Source of the DNA: Strix aluco
Taxonomy: Eukaryota > Chordata > Aves > Strigiformes > Strigidae
Direction: 5' to 3'
NCBI RefSeq assembly: GCF_031877795.1
Contig: NC_133946.1
Location: 10,267,144 to 10,331,143, forward strand
DNA: 64,000 bases
Below are positions 25,501-35,745 of the stretch, piece by piece (within the stretch, counting starts at the first letter, position 1; every line of letters begins with the position of its first letter). The notes below the pieces were generated by a model. That model saw only the letters and a program-made list of their open reading frames with translations. It ran no database searches and was not told the DNA's origin. The translations under genes were made by a program, and so were the position numbers.

Positions 25501-28500
25501 CAGTGCCACCATTTTGTTCACCACACAGGCAGTGCCTCATCGGGTGCCACCATTTTGTTCACCACACAGGCAGTGCCACCATTTTGTTCACCACACAGGC
25601 AGTGCCGCCATTTTGTTCACCACACAGGCAGTGCCTCATCGGGCGCCGCCATTTTGTTCACCACACAGGCAGTCCCTCATTGGGCGCCGCCATTTTGTTC
25701 ACCACACAGGCAGTGCCACCATTTTGTTCACCACACAGGCAGTGCCTCATCGGGTGCCACCATTTTCTTCACCACACAGGCAGTGCCGCCATTTGCTTCA
25801 CCACACAGGCAGTGCCTCTTTGGGCGCCGCCATTTGCTTCACCACACAGGCAGTGCCTCTTTGGGCGCCGCCATTTTGTTCACCACACAGGCAGTCCCTC
25901 ATTGGGCGCCGCCATTTTGTTCACCACACAGGCAGTGCCGCCATTTGCTTCACCACACAGGCAGTGCCTCATCGGGCGCCGCCATTTGCTTCACCACACA
26001 GGCAGTGCCTCATCGGGCGCCGCCATTTGCTTCACCACACAGGCAGTGCCACCATTTTGTTCACCACACAGGCAGTGCCTCATCGGGTGCCACCATTTTC
26101 TTCACCACACAGGCAGTGCCGCCATTTGCTTCACCACACAGGCAGTGCCTCTTTGGGCGCCGCCATTTTGTTCACCACACAGGCAGTCCCTCATTGGGCG
26201 CCGCCATTTTGTTCACCACACAGGCAGTGCCGCCATTTGCTTCACCACACAGGCAGTGCCTCTTTGGGCGCCGCCATTTGCTTCACCACACAGGCAGTGC
26301 CGCCATTTTGTTCACCACACAGGCAGTGCCGCCATTTGCTTCACCACACAGGCAGTGCCTCTTTGGGCGCCGCCATTTGCTTCACCACACAGGCAGTGCC
26401 TCTTTGGGCGCCGCCATTTGCTTCACCACACAGGCAGTGCCTCTTTGGGCGCCGCCATTTGCTTCACCACACAGGCAGTGCCTCTTTGGGCGCCGCCATT
26501 TGCTTCACCACACAGGCAGTGCCTCTTTGGGCGCCGCCATTTGCTTCACCACACAGGCAGTGCCTCTTTGGGCGCCGCCATTTGCTTCACCACACAGGCA
26601 GTGCCTCTTTGGGCGCCGCCATTTGCTTCACCACACAGGCAGTGCCTCTTTGGGCGCCGCCATTTGCTTCACCACACAGGCAGTGCCTCTTTGGGCGCCG
26701 CCATTTGCTTCACCACACAGGCAGTGCCTCTTTGGGCGCCGCCATTTGCTTCACCACACAGGCAGTGCCTCTTTGGGCGCCGCCATTTGCTTCACCACAC
26801 AGGCAGTGCCTCTTTGGGCGCCGCCATTTGCTTCACCACACAGGCAGTGCCTCTTTGGGCGCCGCCATTTGCTTCACCACACAGGCAGTGCCTCTTTGGG
26901 CGCCGCCATTTGCTTCACCACACAGGCAGTGCCTCTTTGGGCGCCGCCATTTGCTTCACCACACAGGCAGTGCCTCTTTGGGCGCCGCCATTTGCTTCAC
27001 CACACAGGCAGTGCCTCTTTGGGCGCCGCCATTTGCTTCACCACACAGGCAGTGCCTCTTTGGGCGCCGCCATTTGCTTCACCACACAGGCAGTGCCTCT
27101 TTGGGCGCCGCCATTTGCTTCACCACACAGGCAGTGCCTCTTTGGGCGCCGCCATTTGCTTCACCACACAGGCAGTGCCTCTTTGGGCGCCGCCATTTGC
27201 TTCACCACACAGGCAGTGCCTCTTTGGGCGCCGCCATTTGCTTCACCACACAGGCAGTGCCTCTTTGGGCGCCGCCATTTGCTTCACCACACAGGCAGTG
27301 CCTCTTTGGGCGCCGCCATTTGCTTCACCACACAGGCAGTGCCTCTTTGGGCGCCGCCATTTGCTTCACCACACAGGCAGTGCCTCTTTGGGCGCCGCCA
27401 TTTGCTTCACCACACAGGCAGTGCCTCTTTGGGCGCCGCCATTTGCTTCACCACACAGGCAGTGCCTCTTTGGGCGCCGCCATTTGCTTCACCACACAGG
27501 CAGTGCCTCTTTGGGCGCCGCCATTTGCTTCACCACACAGGCAGTGCCTCTTTGGGCGCCGCCATTTGCTTCACCACACAGGCAGTGCCTCTTTGGGCGC
27601 CGCCATTTGCTTCACCACACAGGCAGTGCCTCTTTGGGCGCCGCCATTTGCTTCACCACACAGGCAGTGCCTCTTTGGGCGCCGCCATTTGCTTCACCAC
27701 ACAGGCAGTGCCTCTTTGGGCGCCGCCATTTGCTTCACCACACAGGCAGTGCCTCTTTGGGCGCCGCCATTTGCTTCACCACACAGGCAGTGCCTCTTTG
27801 GGCGCCGCCATTTGCTTCACCACACAGGCAGTGCCTCTTTGGGCGCCGCCATTTGCTTCACCACACAGGCAGTGCCTCTTTGGGCGCCGCCATTTGCTTC
27901 ACCACACAGGCAGTGCCTCTTTGGGCGCCGCCATTTGCTTCACCACACAGGCAGTGCCTCTTTGGGCGCCGCCATTTGCTTCACCACACAGGCAGTGCCT
28001 CTTTGGGCGCCGCCATTTGCTTCACCACACAGGCAGTGCCTCTTTGGGCGCCGCCATTTGCTTCACCACACAGGCAGTGCCTCTTTGGGCGCCGCCATTT
28101 GCTTCACCACACAGGCAGTGCCTCTTTGGGCGCCGCCATTTGCTTCACCACACAGGCAGTGCCTCTTTGGGCGCCGCCATTTGCTTCACCACACAGGCAG
28201 TGCCTCTTTGGGCGCCGCCATTTGCTTCACCACACAGGCAGTGCCTCTTTGGGCGCCGCCATTTGCTTCACCACACAGGCAGTGCCTCTTTGGGCGCCGC
28301 CATTTGCTTCACCACACAGGCAGTGCCTCTTTGGGCGCCGCCATTTGCTTCACCACACAGGCAGTGCCTCTTTGGGCGCCGCCATTTGCTTCACCACACA
28401 GGCAGTGCCTCTTTGGGCGCCGCCATTTGCTTCACCACACAGGCAGTGCCTCTTTGGGCGCCGCCATTTGCTTCACCACACAGGCAGTGCCTCTTTGGGC

Positions 28501-30373
28501 GCCGCCATTTGCTTCACCACACAGGCAGTGCCTCTTTGGGCGCCGCCATTTGCTTCACCACACAGGCAGTGCCTCTTTGGGCGCCGCCATTTGCTTCACC
28601 ACACAGGCAGTGCCTCTTTGGGCGCCGCCATTTGCTTCACCACACAGGCAGTGCCTCTTTGGGCGCCGCCATTTGCTTCACCACACAGGCAGTGCCTCTT
28701 TGGGCGCCGCCATTTGCTTCACCACACAGGCAGTGCCTCTTTGGGCGCCGCCATTTGCTTCACCACACAGGCAGTGCCTCTTTGGGCGCCGCCATTTGCT
28801 TCACCACACAGGCAGTGCCTCTTTGGGCGCCGCCATTTGCTTCACCACACAGGCAGTGCCTCTTTGGGCGCCGCCATTTGCTTCACCACACAGGCAGTGC
28901 CTCTTTGGGCGCCGCCATTTGCTTCACCACACAGGCAGTGCCTCTTTGGGCGCCGCCATTTGCTTCACCACACAGGCAGTGCCTCTTTGGGCGCCGCCAT
29001 TTGCTTCACCACACAGGCAGTGCCTCTTTGGGCGCCGCCATTTGCTTCACCACACAGGCAGTGCCTCTTTGGGCGCCGCCATTTGCTTCACCACACAGGC
29101 AGTGCCTCTTTGGGCGCCGCCATTTGCTTCACCACACAGGCAGTGCCTCTTTGGGCGCCGCCATTTGCTTCACCACACAGGCAGTGCCTCTTTGGGCGCC
29201 GCCATTTGCTTCACCACACAGGCAGTGCCTCTTTGGGCGCCGCCATTTGCTTCACCACACAGGCAGTGCCTCTTTGGGCGCCGCCATTTGCTTCACCACA
29301 CAGGCAGTGCCTCTTTGGGCGCCGCCATTTGCTTCACCACACAGGCAGTGCCTCTTTGGGCGCCGCCATTTGCTTCACCACACAGGCAGTGCCTCTTTGG
29401 GCGCCGCCATTTGCTTCACCACACAGGCAGTGCCTCTTTGGGCGCCGCCATTTGCTTCACCACACAGGCAGTGCCTCTTTGGGCGCCGCCATTTGCTTCA
29501 CCACACAGGCAGTGCCTCTTTGGGCGCCGCCATTTGCTTCACCACACAGGCAGTGCCTCTTTGGGCGCCGCCATTTGCTTCACCACACAGGCAGTGCCTC
29601 TTTGGGCGCCGCCATTTGCTTCACCACACAGGCAGTGCCTCTTTGGGCGCCGCCATTTGCTTCACCACACAGGCAGTGCCTCTTTGGGCGCCGCCATTTG
29701 CTTCACCACACAGGCAGTGCCTCTTTGGGCGCCGCCATTTGCTTCACCACACAGGCAGTGCCTCTTTGGGCGCCGCCATTTGCTTCACCACACAGGCAGT
29801 GCCTCTTTGGGCGCCGCCATTTGCTTCACCACACAGGCAGTGCCTCTTTGGGCGCCGCCATTTGCTTCACCACACAGGCAGTGCCTCTTTGGGCGCCGCC
29901 ATTTGCTTCACCACACAGGCAGTGCCTCTTTGGGCGCCGCCATTTGCTTCACCACACAGGCAGTGCCTCTTTGGGCGCCGCCATTTGCTTCACCACACAG
30001 GCAGTGCCTCTTTGGGCGCCGCCATTTGCTTCACCACACAGGCAGTGCCTCTTTGGGCGCCGCCATTTGCTTCACCACACAGGCAGTGCCTCTTTGGGCG
30101 CCGCCATTTGCTTCACCACACAGGCAGTGCCTCTTTGGGCGCCGCCATTTGCTTCACCACACAGGCAGTGCCTCTTTGGGCGCCGCCATTTGCTTCACCA
30201 CACAGGCAGTGCCTCTTTGGGCGCCGCCATTTGCTTCACCACACAGGCAGTGCCTCTTTGGGCGCCGCCATTTGCTTCACCACACAGGCAGTGCCTCTTT
30301 GGGCGCCGCCATTTGCTTCACCACACAGGCTGTGCCTCTTTGGGCGCCGCCATTTGCTTCACCACACAGGCTG
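22531..30373. repeat. 41-bp tandem repeat (minisatellite), about 190 units
   Basis: A 7.84-kb array of a 41-bp unit whose fixed core is GCCGCCATTT followed by a variable G/TG, then TTCACCACACAGGCAGT, with a variable joining part (TCATTGAGCG or TCTTTGGGCG type). Two zones are visible. 22531 to about 26350 is heterogeneous: 41- and 42-bp units, plus 29-bp units lacking a 12-bp block. About 26351 to 30373 is homogeneous, with the TCTTTGGG word recurring at exact 41-bp steps from 26360 to 30337 (98 occurrences). The array is internal to the retrovirus. It is not a coding repeat by design: all three plus frames are open only because the unit has no stop in any register. Confidence 0.97.
26351..30373. 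repeat. Homogeneous zone of the 41-bp array
   Basis: About 98 units in perfect 41-bp register and, by reading, essentially identical. Only the last two units show a change (GGCAGT to GGCTGT). This implies very recent expansion or gene conversion, or an assembly-resolved block; the true copy number may differ. Confidence 0.93.
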
Positions 30374-30782
30374 TCTCATTTACCACAGATCCATAACTCC
30401 AGACTCCACAGCTAGGCTGAGTCTCGCACACGCAAAACAATCGCACAACCACGCAAAGAGACCCCCTACACTTATTAGCCACACAACATAAAATGACGAA
30501 TACTATAATCTGCATTATAGACAAACTTCCTTAAGCTTCAAGACTTTTAAACCTCAAAACACCATTAAGAATATATAAAGCCATTCTTGTTGATTATGTG
30601 GTGTATCCAGAAAATTCCCCCTTCTTTGTTTTTTAATCAAGACCTTTAGTATACAAGTTAGTCCTTTTAGAATAGACAAGGGACGCCGCATCACAGTGTC
30701 AGCACCTTCTGTAAGAACTGTCGCTTTTGGTGTTCAGGGGAAGCCGGACGGATGAGCAGGTGTCTCAGCCACAGGCAGTCAC
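30374..30782 (-). other. Retroviral interior between gag remnant and array
   Basis: About 410 bp with no recognisable pro, pol or env frame. It contains a polypurine-like motif (complement of 30615-30627) that shares the AAAGAAGGGGG core with the real tract beside the 3' LTR. The join to gag is where most of the provirus appears to be missing. Confidence 0.55.
30615..30627 (-). promoter_or_regulatory. Second polypurine-like motif inside the element
   Basis: AAAGAAGGGGGAA on the minus strand, sharing its first 11 bases with the polypurine tract at 22274-22287. It may be a former or duplicated tract. Confidence 0.45.
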
Positions 30783-31256
30783 TCAGCGGCAGGCAGGGGC
30801 TTGGGGAGGCCTGGGGCCGCTGCCACCGCCTCTGCGCTTGCAGGTAGTCGGGAATGAATCCCCAAGTCCATCCTCATCAATGATCCTCTGTAGTTCTTCT
30901 TTAACAGAAAAATAAAGTCCTTCCCAATGTGGCTGACATCCTAGTTCATACATTACAGCAGCAACTTCCGGGGGTGTCTCAACCACAACTATAGGATCCG
31001 TCCAAAACTCGGATCCACTAGGTGACCTGGCCTCGGCTGCAGCTGCCGCAGCAGTCCAATCACTTTTTAACTGTTTCACGGAATCATTTACCAGTTCCCA
31101 TGTAGTTAAAGATAATGCAGCAGGGACCCCATTCCTTTTGCACCAAATAAGCAAAGTACATATCACCTTTTCCTCATATTTGATTCCCATCTTCTCCAGA
31201 GTTCTTATCAAAATATATAAGATAGACTTCTTCTCTGCAGAAACTTTCGCCCCCAT
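30783..31256 (-). pseudogene. gag: gag N-terminal (matrix-like) remnant
   Basis: An open frame of 157 codons starting Met-Gly with a Ser at position 6, the pattern of a myristoylated retroviral Gag matrix. It starts about 155 nt after the primer-binding site, the expected place for gag, and an upstream in-frame ATG exists at 31277. The helical, basic N-terminal region (RTLEKMGIKYEEK) and the WELVNDSVKQL segment fit a betaretrovirus/ERVK-like or alpharetrovirus-like matrix domain. An alanine run follows, and the frame stops at 30783 with no capsid or nucleocapsid region. Truncated relative to any full Gag. The family is inferred from position and general appearance. Confidence 0.7.
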
Positions 31257-31410
31257 CTTTAGTCCCCAGCTGCTCACTTTCTATCCAGGTGCCTTCAGTT
31301 ACTCGTCCAGACTAGTCAGCTCACCTCCACCGATCGTAAAGTTCAGCTGGCCTCCGCTACCACCGCTCAGCTTCCACGGTCCTCGCTCTGTCCCAAATCG
31401 AGTTGAGATT

Positions 31411-31428
31411 CGCACATTGGGGTCACCA
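31411..31428 (-). promoter_or_regulatory. Primer-binding site, tRNA-Trp type
   Basis: TGGTGACCCCAATGTGCG on the minus strand, 2 nt after the 5' LTR end. The first ten bases equal the complement of the tRNA-Trp 3' end used by avian leukosis-type viruses; two of the next positions look like decay of GACGTG to AATGTG. Confidence 0.8.
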
Positions 31429-31430
31429 GT

Positions 31431-31974
31431 TGTAAGTTGTAATAAGTTGCACTAAGTTGTAGTGGCCAAAATAATTCACACATCACAGTGTTCTTTCTTT
31501 CTGCAGGGCTGGGGCTGCTTATTTTCTTTAAATTCTTTTTTTCTTCTTACATTAATGCATACTCATACAATAATACATACTTATACTCTCATTCAAGCTC
31601 TTACTTTATAATAAGCAAATCAGCAACTAGACAGTCATCAGCCCTCTCTCCCACAAACAGTTCCATCCACCTTAGCACAACCTGGCAGTTTCTTACCTCT
31701 CTTCCAAGGCCTGTTTCTCTTCAAAACATTTCTCCTTCTCCGGGCCTACACAGAGCTGACTTATCTTTCGTCCAAGGCCTGTTTCTTCTCAAAGCCTTGC
31801 TGCTTCTCCAGGCCTGTACAGAGCAGAGCTGGCACTCTTCCAAGCTAGCACAGGACTGACCAGCACTTCTCCGAGCCTGCACAAAACAGCTCCTGAGCAG
31901 AGCTGACCAGCTGATGCCAATTTGGCTCTTAATTATTGAATCTCCCACAGCTGCACAGAGCTGACACTCCCACA
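31431..31974 (-). repeat. 5' LTR of the endogenous retrovirus
   Basis: 544 bp, starting TGTGGGAGTGTCAGC and ending TTACA before the primer-binding site. A TATA-like TTATAAAG lies at the complement of 31604-31611. The position that is AATAAA in the 3' LTR reads AAAGAA here. Confidence 0.9.
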
Positions 31975-31980
31975 AAGATG
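31975..31980. repeat. Target-site duplication, right copy
   Basis: AAGATG, matching 21701-21706 exactly. Confidence 0.88.
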
Positions 31981-32117
31981 AGTTCAGTAAGAGTGAGTCC
32001 AAGCTGTAGGGCAATGTAAATGGGAAGATACAGTTGCCAGTAAATAGAAGGATGTCTTGCCATCTCCTCCCGGCTGTGCCACCATGCAAGCACTCATTAA
32101 GACAAAGGTAGAATTTA

Positions 32118-32235
32118 TTTGGGCTCAGCGCTGGGCTTATCAGGTGTTAGCTCCCCAGTTGGCACCAAGTTCATGTACTTTTTCATCAACATTAATATTA
32201 CAATGACACGTTGTGAAAGGATGCTGGAATGCATA
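32118..32235 (-). pseudogene. Relic exon 2 of a third FADS1-like desaturase
   Basis: The minus strand reads MKKYMN, then TGELTPDKPSAEPK, aligning with the end of exon 2 of genes A and B ([14 protein letters not shown]). The first half (GCATTCCAGCATCCTTTCACAA) matches the start of the exon in another frame. The segment is 118 bp against 111 bp, a 7-bp net insertion that shifts the frame. The donor is gone (AAATAAATTC instead of GT) and an in-frame stop follows. No other exon of this copy was found. It lies 140 bp from the retroviral 5' LTR, so the provirus apparently entered intron 2 of this dead copy. Confidence 0.75.
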
Positions 32236-32811
32236 CAAAGTAGATGATAGAAGTACCATGTGGTAGGCTGAGACACAAGACAAAGATAAAGCCAGACAAG
32301 AAGAGGTTGAGTCCAGTTCTCTTATTAGTGCAAACATTCATCTTCAAAGGTCTCCAACCTGTTTCTAATTTGCATTTTTGCACTTCTTTCTCATCTTTTT
32401 TACATCTGAATCTCTCCCCTTCATATTAACAGACACATTTATATGGCCATTTGCTTTCACAAAGGGTCCAGTGATGCAAGAAATTTGGACTTAGTTACCT
32501 TCTCCGCCACAGCCTTCTTATAAATATAGATGACTCATTGCACACTCAAACCATTTAGGGGCAGATGTCGAGACTTCTCTCCCTATAATGAATATAGCAG
32601 TCTCCCAGCTCCCAAAATGATTATGAAGATCGGTGTGTGAAAAAGACATGTGGGATAATCAGATACTGTTGTTGCTGTTGTGGAGTTACAGAAGCTTCTA
32701 GTCACTGCTTAATTTTTCTCTTTGTCTGTAGAGGTCTTACCTTACAAACCCTCATTAACAAACCAAAGTCTGTAGTCTGGGCACAAAAATGAGTCTTCTT
32801 GATGCTCCACC

Positions 32812-32935
32812 ACTGGAAGTATTCAAGGTCAGGTTGGATGGGGCTTTGAGGAACTTAATCTAGTGAAAAATTTCCCTGCCCATGGCAGGGAGGTTGTACT
32901 AGATCATCTTTAAGATCCCAAACCATTCCGTGATT
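32812..32935 (+). mobile_element. CR1 LINE 3' end
   Basis: TATTCAAGGTCAGGTTGGATGGGGCTTTGAGG-type text (read in parts), then GGTTGTACTAGATCATCTTT and CCAAACCATTCCGTGATT. Plus orientation, 3' terminus. Confidence 0.85.
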
Positions 32936-35564
32936 AGAGATAACCCCTGATTGCCTTGCCATAGATTTTATCTCAAATCCATGCAACCTTGCCCTGTCCC
33001 CAGGGTAGCTCTACCAGTGGGAAACATCTTAAGAGGCTTTTTTGTAGAGACAAGAGGAATTATATTGCTGTCAGAAGATTCAGACTGAAGAAAAACACAA
33101 GACACACCCTGGTTCATGCAACTAAACAGTGGTAACACACTCATGGAAGACAGTAAGATAGTCTGTATAAACAAGGCAGCAATGTCTCAATCTTGCTTTT
33201 AATATCTGAGGTCATATTTAAAAATATGCTTGCTTATCAAGAGAATATTCCTTCCCCAGAAATATTCTGTGCCACAAGAATTGCAGTTCTGAAGAAGAAG
33301 CAGCAAAGGAAATTATATTCCACAGATTTTTCCAAAGTCACACTTTCATTAAGAAAAAAATGGAAAGCAAGATTTTATTCCCATGACCCAGACACAGCCA
33401 CACTGACGCTGGGCAATCACTCCATGCCAGGGTAAAGGGCACTCCAGTCTGTGCTTGGCATGTCCTATTTAGCAGCGCTAGAAGGAGGACTGGAGCTGGA
33501 GGGAATCAGATCAGAATGGTGTTGGGGAGGCCCAGAGAGAAAAGGAGGTAACAGGATCCCCAAGATGGACACAGAAAGGTTATGACAATACAGATTTAGG
33601 GAGCATGACCAAGGGAATCAATCACTCAAGGAGACGCTGGTGAGAAAGGAGAAGCCACCCTGGCACGTAGAACCAAACCTAGGTTCTCTCTCCTGCTGCG
33701 ACAAGCAGGTGAGTGGAGAAGAGCCACTGGAGTTGAATAAAGAGGGCAACATAAAAGGACCGCAGTCAATGCTGATCAAGGCCTGAAAGGCATTATAATA
33801 CAAGGATAGTGAACAGGGGTCTTGTACAGCTCCCTGGAAGAGACAACTACTCAGATTTAGTGCCATTATCTCTGTTACTCTTGGCATACTTTCAATAAAT
33901 TTGCAAGAAATTAGCTGGGATCTCTTCTCCTCTGCTGCACACAAGACACTGGATGTACTTGTGGTAAGAATTAACAATAGACTTTCATAGAGAAGGGCAG
34001 CTCACATGGAAACAGTCCAACTGCCTAAATACAGGCATTACACTTGATATCCCACCAGGATTTATATCAAATCAACTTACAGTGGGAAGGAAGACTGGCA
34101 AAATACCATGAGTAACAAAACTGGAGATAGTAGCCCAGAGGTAAATCTCTTCAGAAGTTGTTATTAGCAAGAGATGAAGGTGGCAAGATTACTTACACAG
34201 ATAGTATTTACAACTACAATAAAACTATCTAGGGATATTCAGATTTTCAACTGATAAGAGTAGTAGCAGGGGTGCAAATTAACAGTTCATAGAGGAAAAA
34301 AGGGGATTTTAGTTAAAAGTAAAACAGTGCCTTTAGTCACCAAATATTTTTAAATATAAGTCATTAAAATGAGGAACTCTTGCCCATGACACAGAATCAA
34401 AAGGATTAAAGGAACAAAAAGGAGCTGAGATTTTTCATGAAACACAGGACCCGTGGTTCATCGGAGAGGACACATGTTAGAGGGGTGGTTGAACTGTAAA
34501 TCACAGTCCCAAAAACATATTATTTGAGTCAGGGAAAGATTTCCTCAGTACTTTTTCTATTATGTTATTACGGACTGCTAAATTTCATCTCATGCCAGAG
34601 GCCACAGAAGTTCGGATGTGCTACCAGCCTGTTGCCTTAATGTCTTCTGGATAAAAAGCACATACTGCTTCTAATTAGAAGTGGCCTACCTACCTTCAAA
34701 CTCCAACCGCTCCTTTTCACCTGTTCACAAAATCTGTCCAAAACAGAAAACAGCACTTGGAGCTTGCTCTCAACGTGAGTAGTTTGTGAGTAGTTTGTTC
34801 CAGAAGCAATCTAGCAAAGAAAGAGAACTTGGACAGAAAATACTGCAGAGTTTTAGCTACAACCAGGGATAGGCAATGGAAGATCCCTGTTCCAACACCA
34901 TGCTGATCCTAGTCATTTATTATGTGCATTAGGCAGTAAATAATTGCTATGGACTACTAACTTGCATACAACGCAGCTTACAAGTCTTCCTGCACAGTAA
35001 ATAAAATTCACATACATGGCTTAGGTTTATAATGTATACATATTGCTATAAAATACAAACTTCGTGCAGCACCTGTGAGGCTCAACACTGGACTTGCACG
35101 CTTTCAGCCCACATGCCCATCACTCCTCTTTCATCCTTCATGCAAAATACGTTAGAAACCATGAAATGAAAGTGGAGGCTTTCCATGTACCTCAAAGGTT
35201 TAAAAAGCAGGGGCATAAATCCAATTTCAGTTAGAAGCTTTTATATTTAATTTTGTTTTATAAATCTAAAATAAATGTGGGACACAATTAGTTCATCAGA
35301 ATGAGCATGAATTCTGCAAGCTCAAACCTGCCAGCAGGCCAATAGTGGGGACAAGCATGCTGTTGCAAAACCACCAAAGCAACCTTGTGTCAAGAAAGCT
35401 GTAAAAGAAGCTACAAATATGATTTTTTTTTCTCACTATAATGCAGGCTGCCATTTTGAAGTTTTTTGTCTTGCTTGTGTAGCTTTTTACCATAAGTAGT
35501 AAACAAAAAATATGAAATCATTTGTAATGTATAAGGCTGGCAAGTGAGGAATGAATAAATCATG

Positions 35565-35745
35565 ATGGAGTGACTACATCAGGGACAAGGGAAGTGCTAC
35601 GGATGTCATCTGTCTGGACTTCTGTGAAGCCTTTGACATGGACCCCCCAACATCCTTCTCTCTAAATTGGAGAGATATGGATTTGATGGATGGACTATTT
35701 GGTGGATAAGGAATTGGCTGGATGGTCGCATGGTGATTGAAGACT
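35565..35745 (+). mobile_element. CR1 LINE fragment from the reverse transcriptase region
   Basis: The plus frame reads [13 protein letters not shown] followed by [20 protein letters not shown], a degraded CR1 ORF2 reverse transcriptase segment (family pattern LDFxKAFD...). Only about 180 bp remain. Confidence 0.75.

Larger units (their letters stand above)
21707..31974 (-). mobile_element. Endogenous retrovirus with two LTRs, gag remnant and 7.8-kb internal minisatellite
   Basis: Minus-strand element of about 10.3 kb bounded by TG...CA LTRs and a perfect 6-bp duplication (AAGATG). In its own sense the order is 5' LTR (31974 to 31431), primer-binding site (31428 to 31411), gag N-terminal remnant (31256 to 30783), unassigned interior with a polypurine-like motif, the 41-bp array (30373 to 22531), a short interior tail, the polypurine tract (22287 to 22274) and the 3' LTR (22273 to 21707). 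No protease, reverse transcriptase, integrase or envelope region is recognisable, so the copy is defective. The PBS begins TGGTGACCCC, as for tRNA-Trp-primed avian retroviruses, but two later positions differ. LTR-LTR differences are few (about six substitutions over ~510 aligned bp, plus a variable tail), so the insertion is fairly recent. Confidence 0.9.

Noticed and set aside
22531..30373. CRISPR-like repeat array
   Set aside because: Units are contiguous, with no unique spacers, and the context is a vertebrate provirus; it is a minisatellite.
22531..30373. Known galliform 41-bp satellites (CNM, PO41)
   Set aside because: As I know them, those have alternating A3-5/T3-5 runs; this unit is GC-rich with CCGCCAT and CACCACACAGG, so only the length agrees. 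A direct alignment would settle it.
24987..30491. Giant proteins of 1834, 1670 and 1650 residues
   Set aside because: They are consequences of a stop-free 41-bp unit read in all three frames, antisense to the provirus. Not annotated as genes.
31981..32100. Possible exon 3 of the relic desaturase next to the provirus
   Set aside because: The translated hydrophobic stretch (YLPIYIALQLGLTL) does not align with desaturase exon 3 signatures such as DFRELR.
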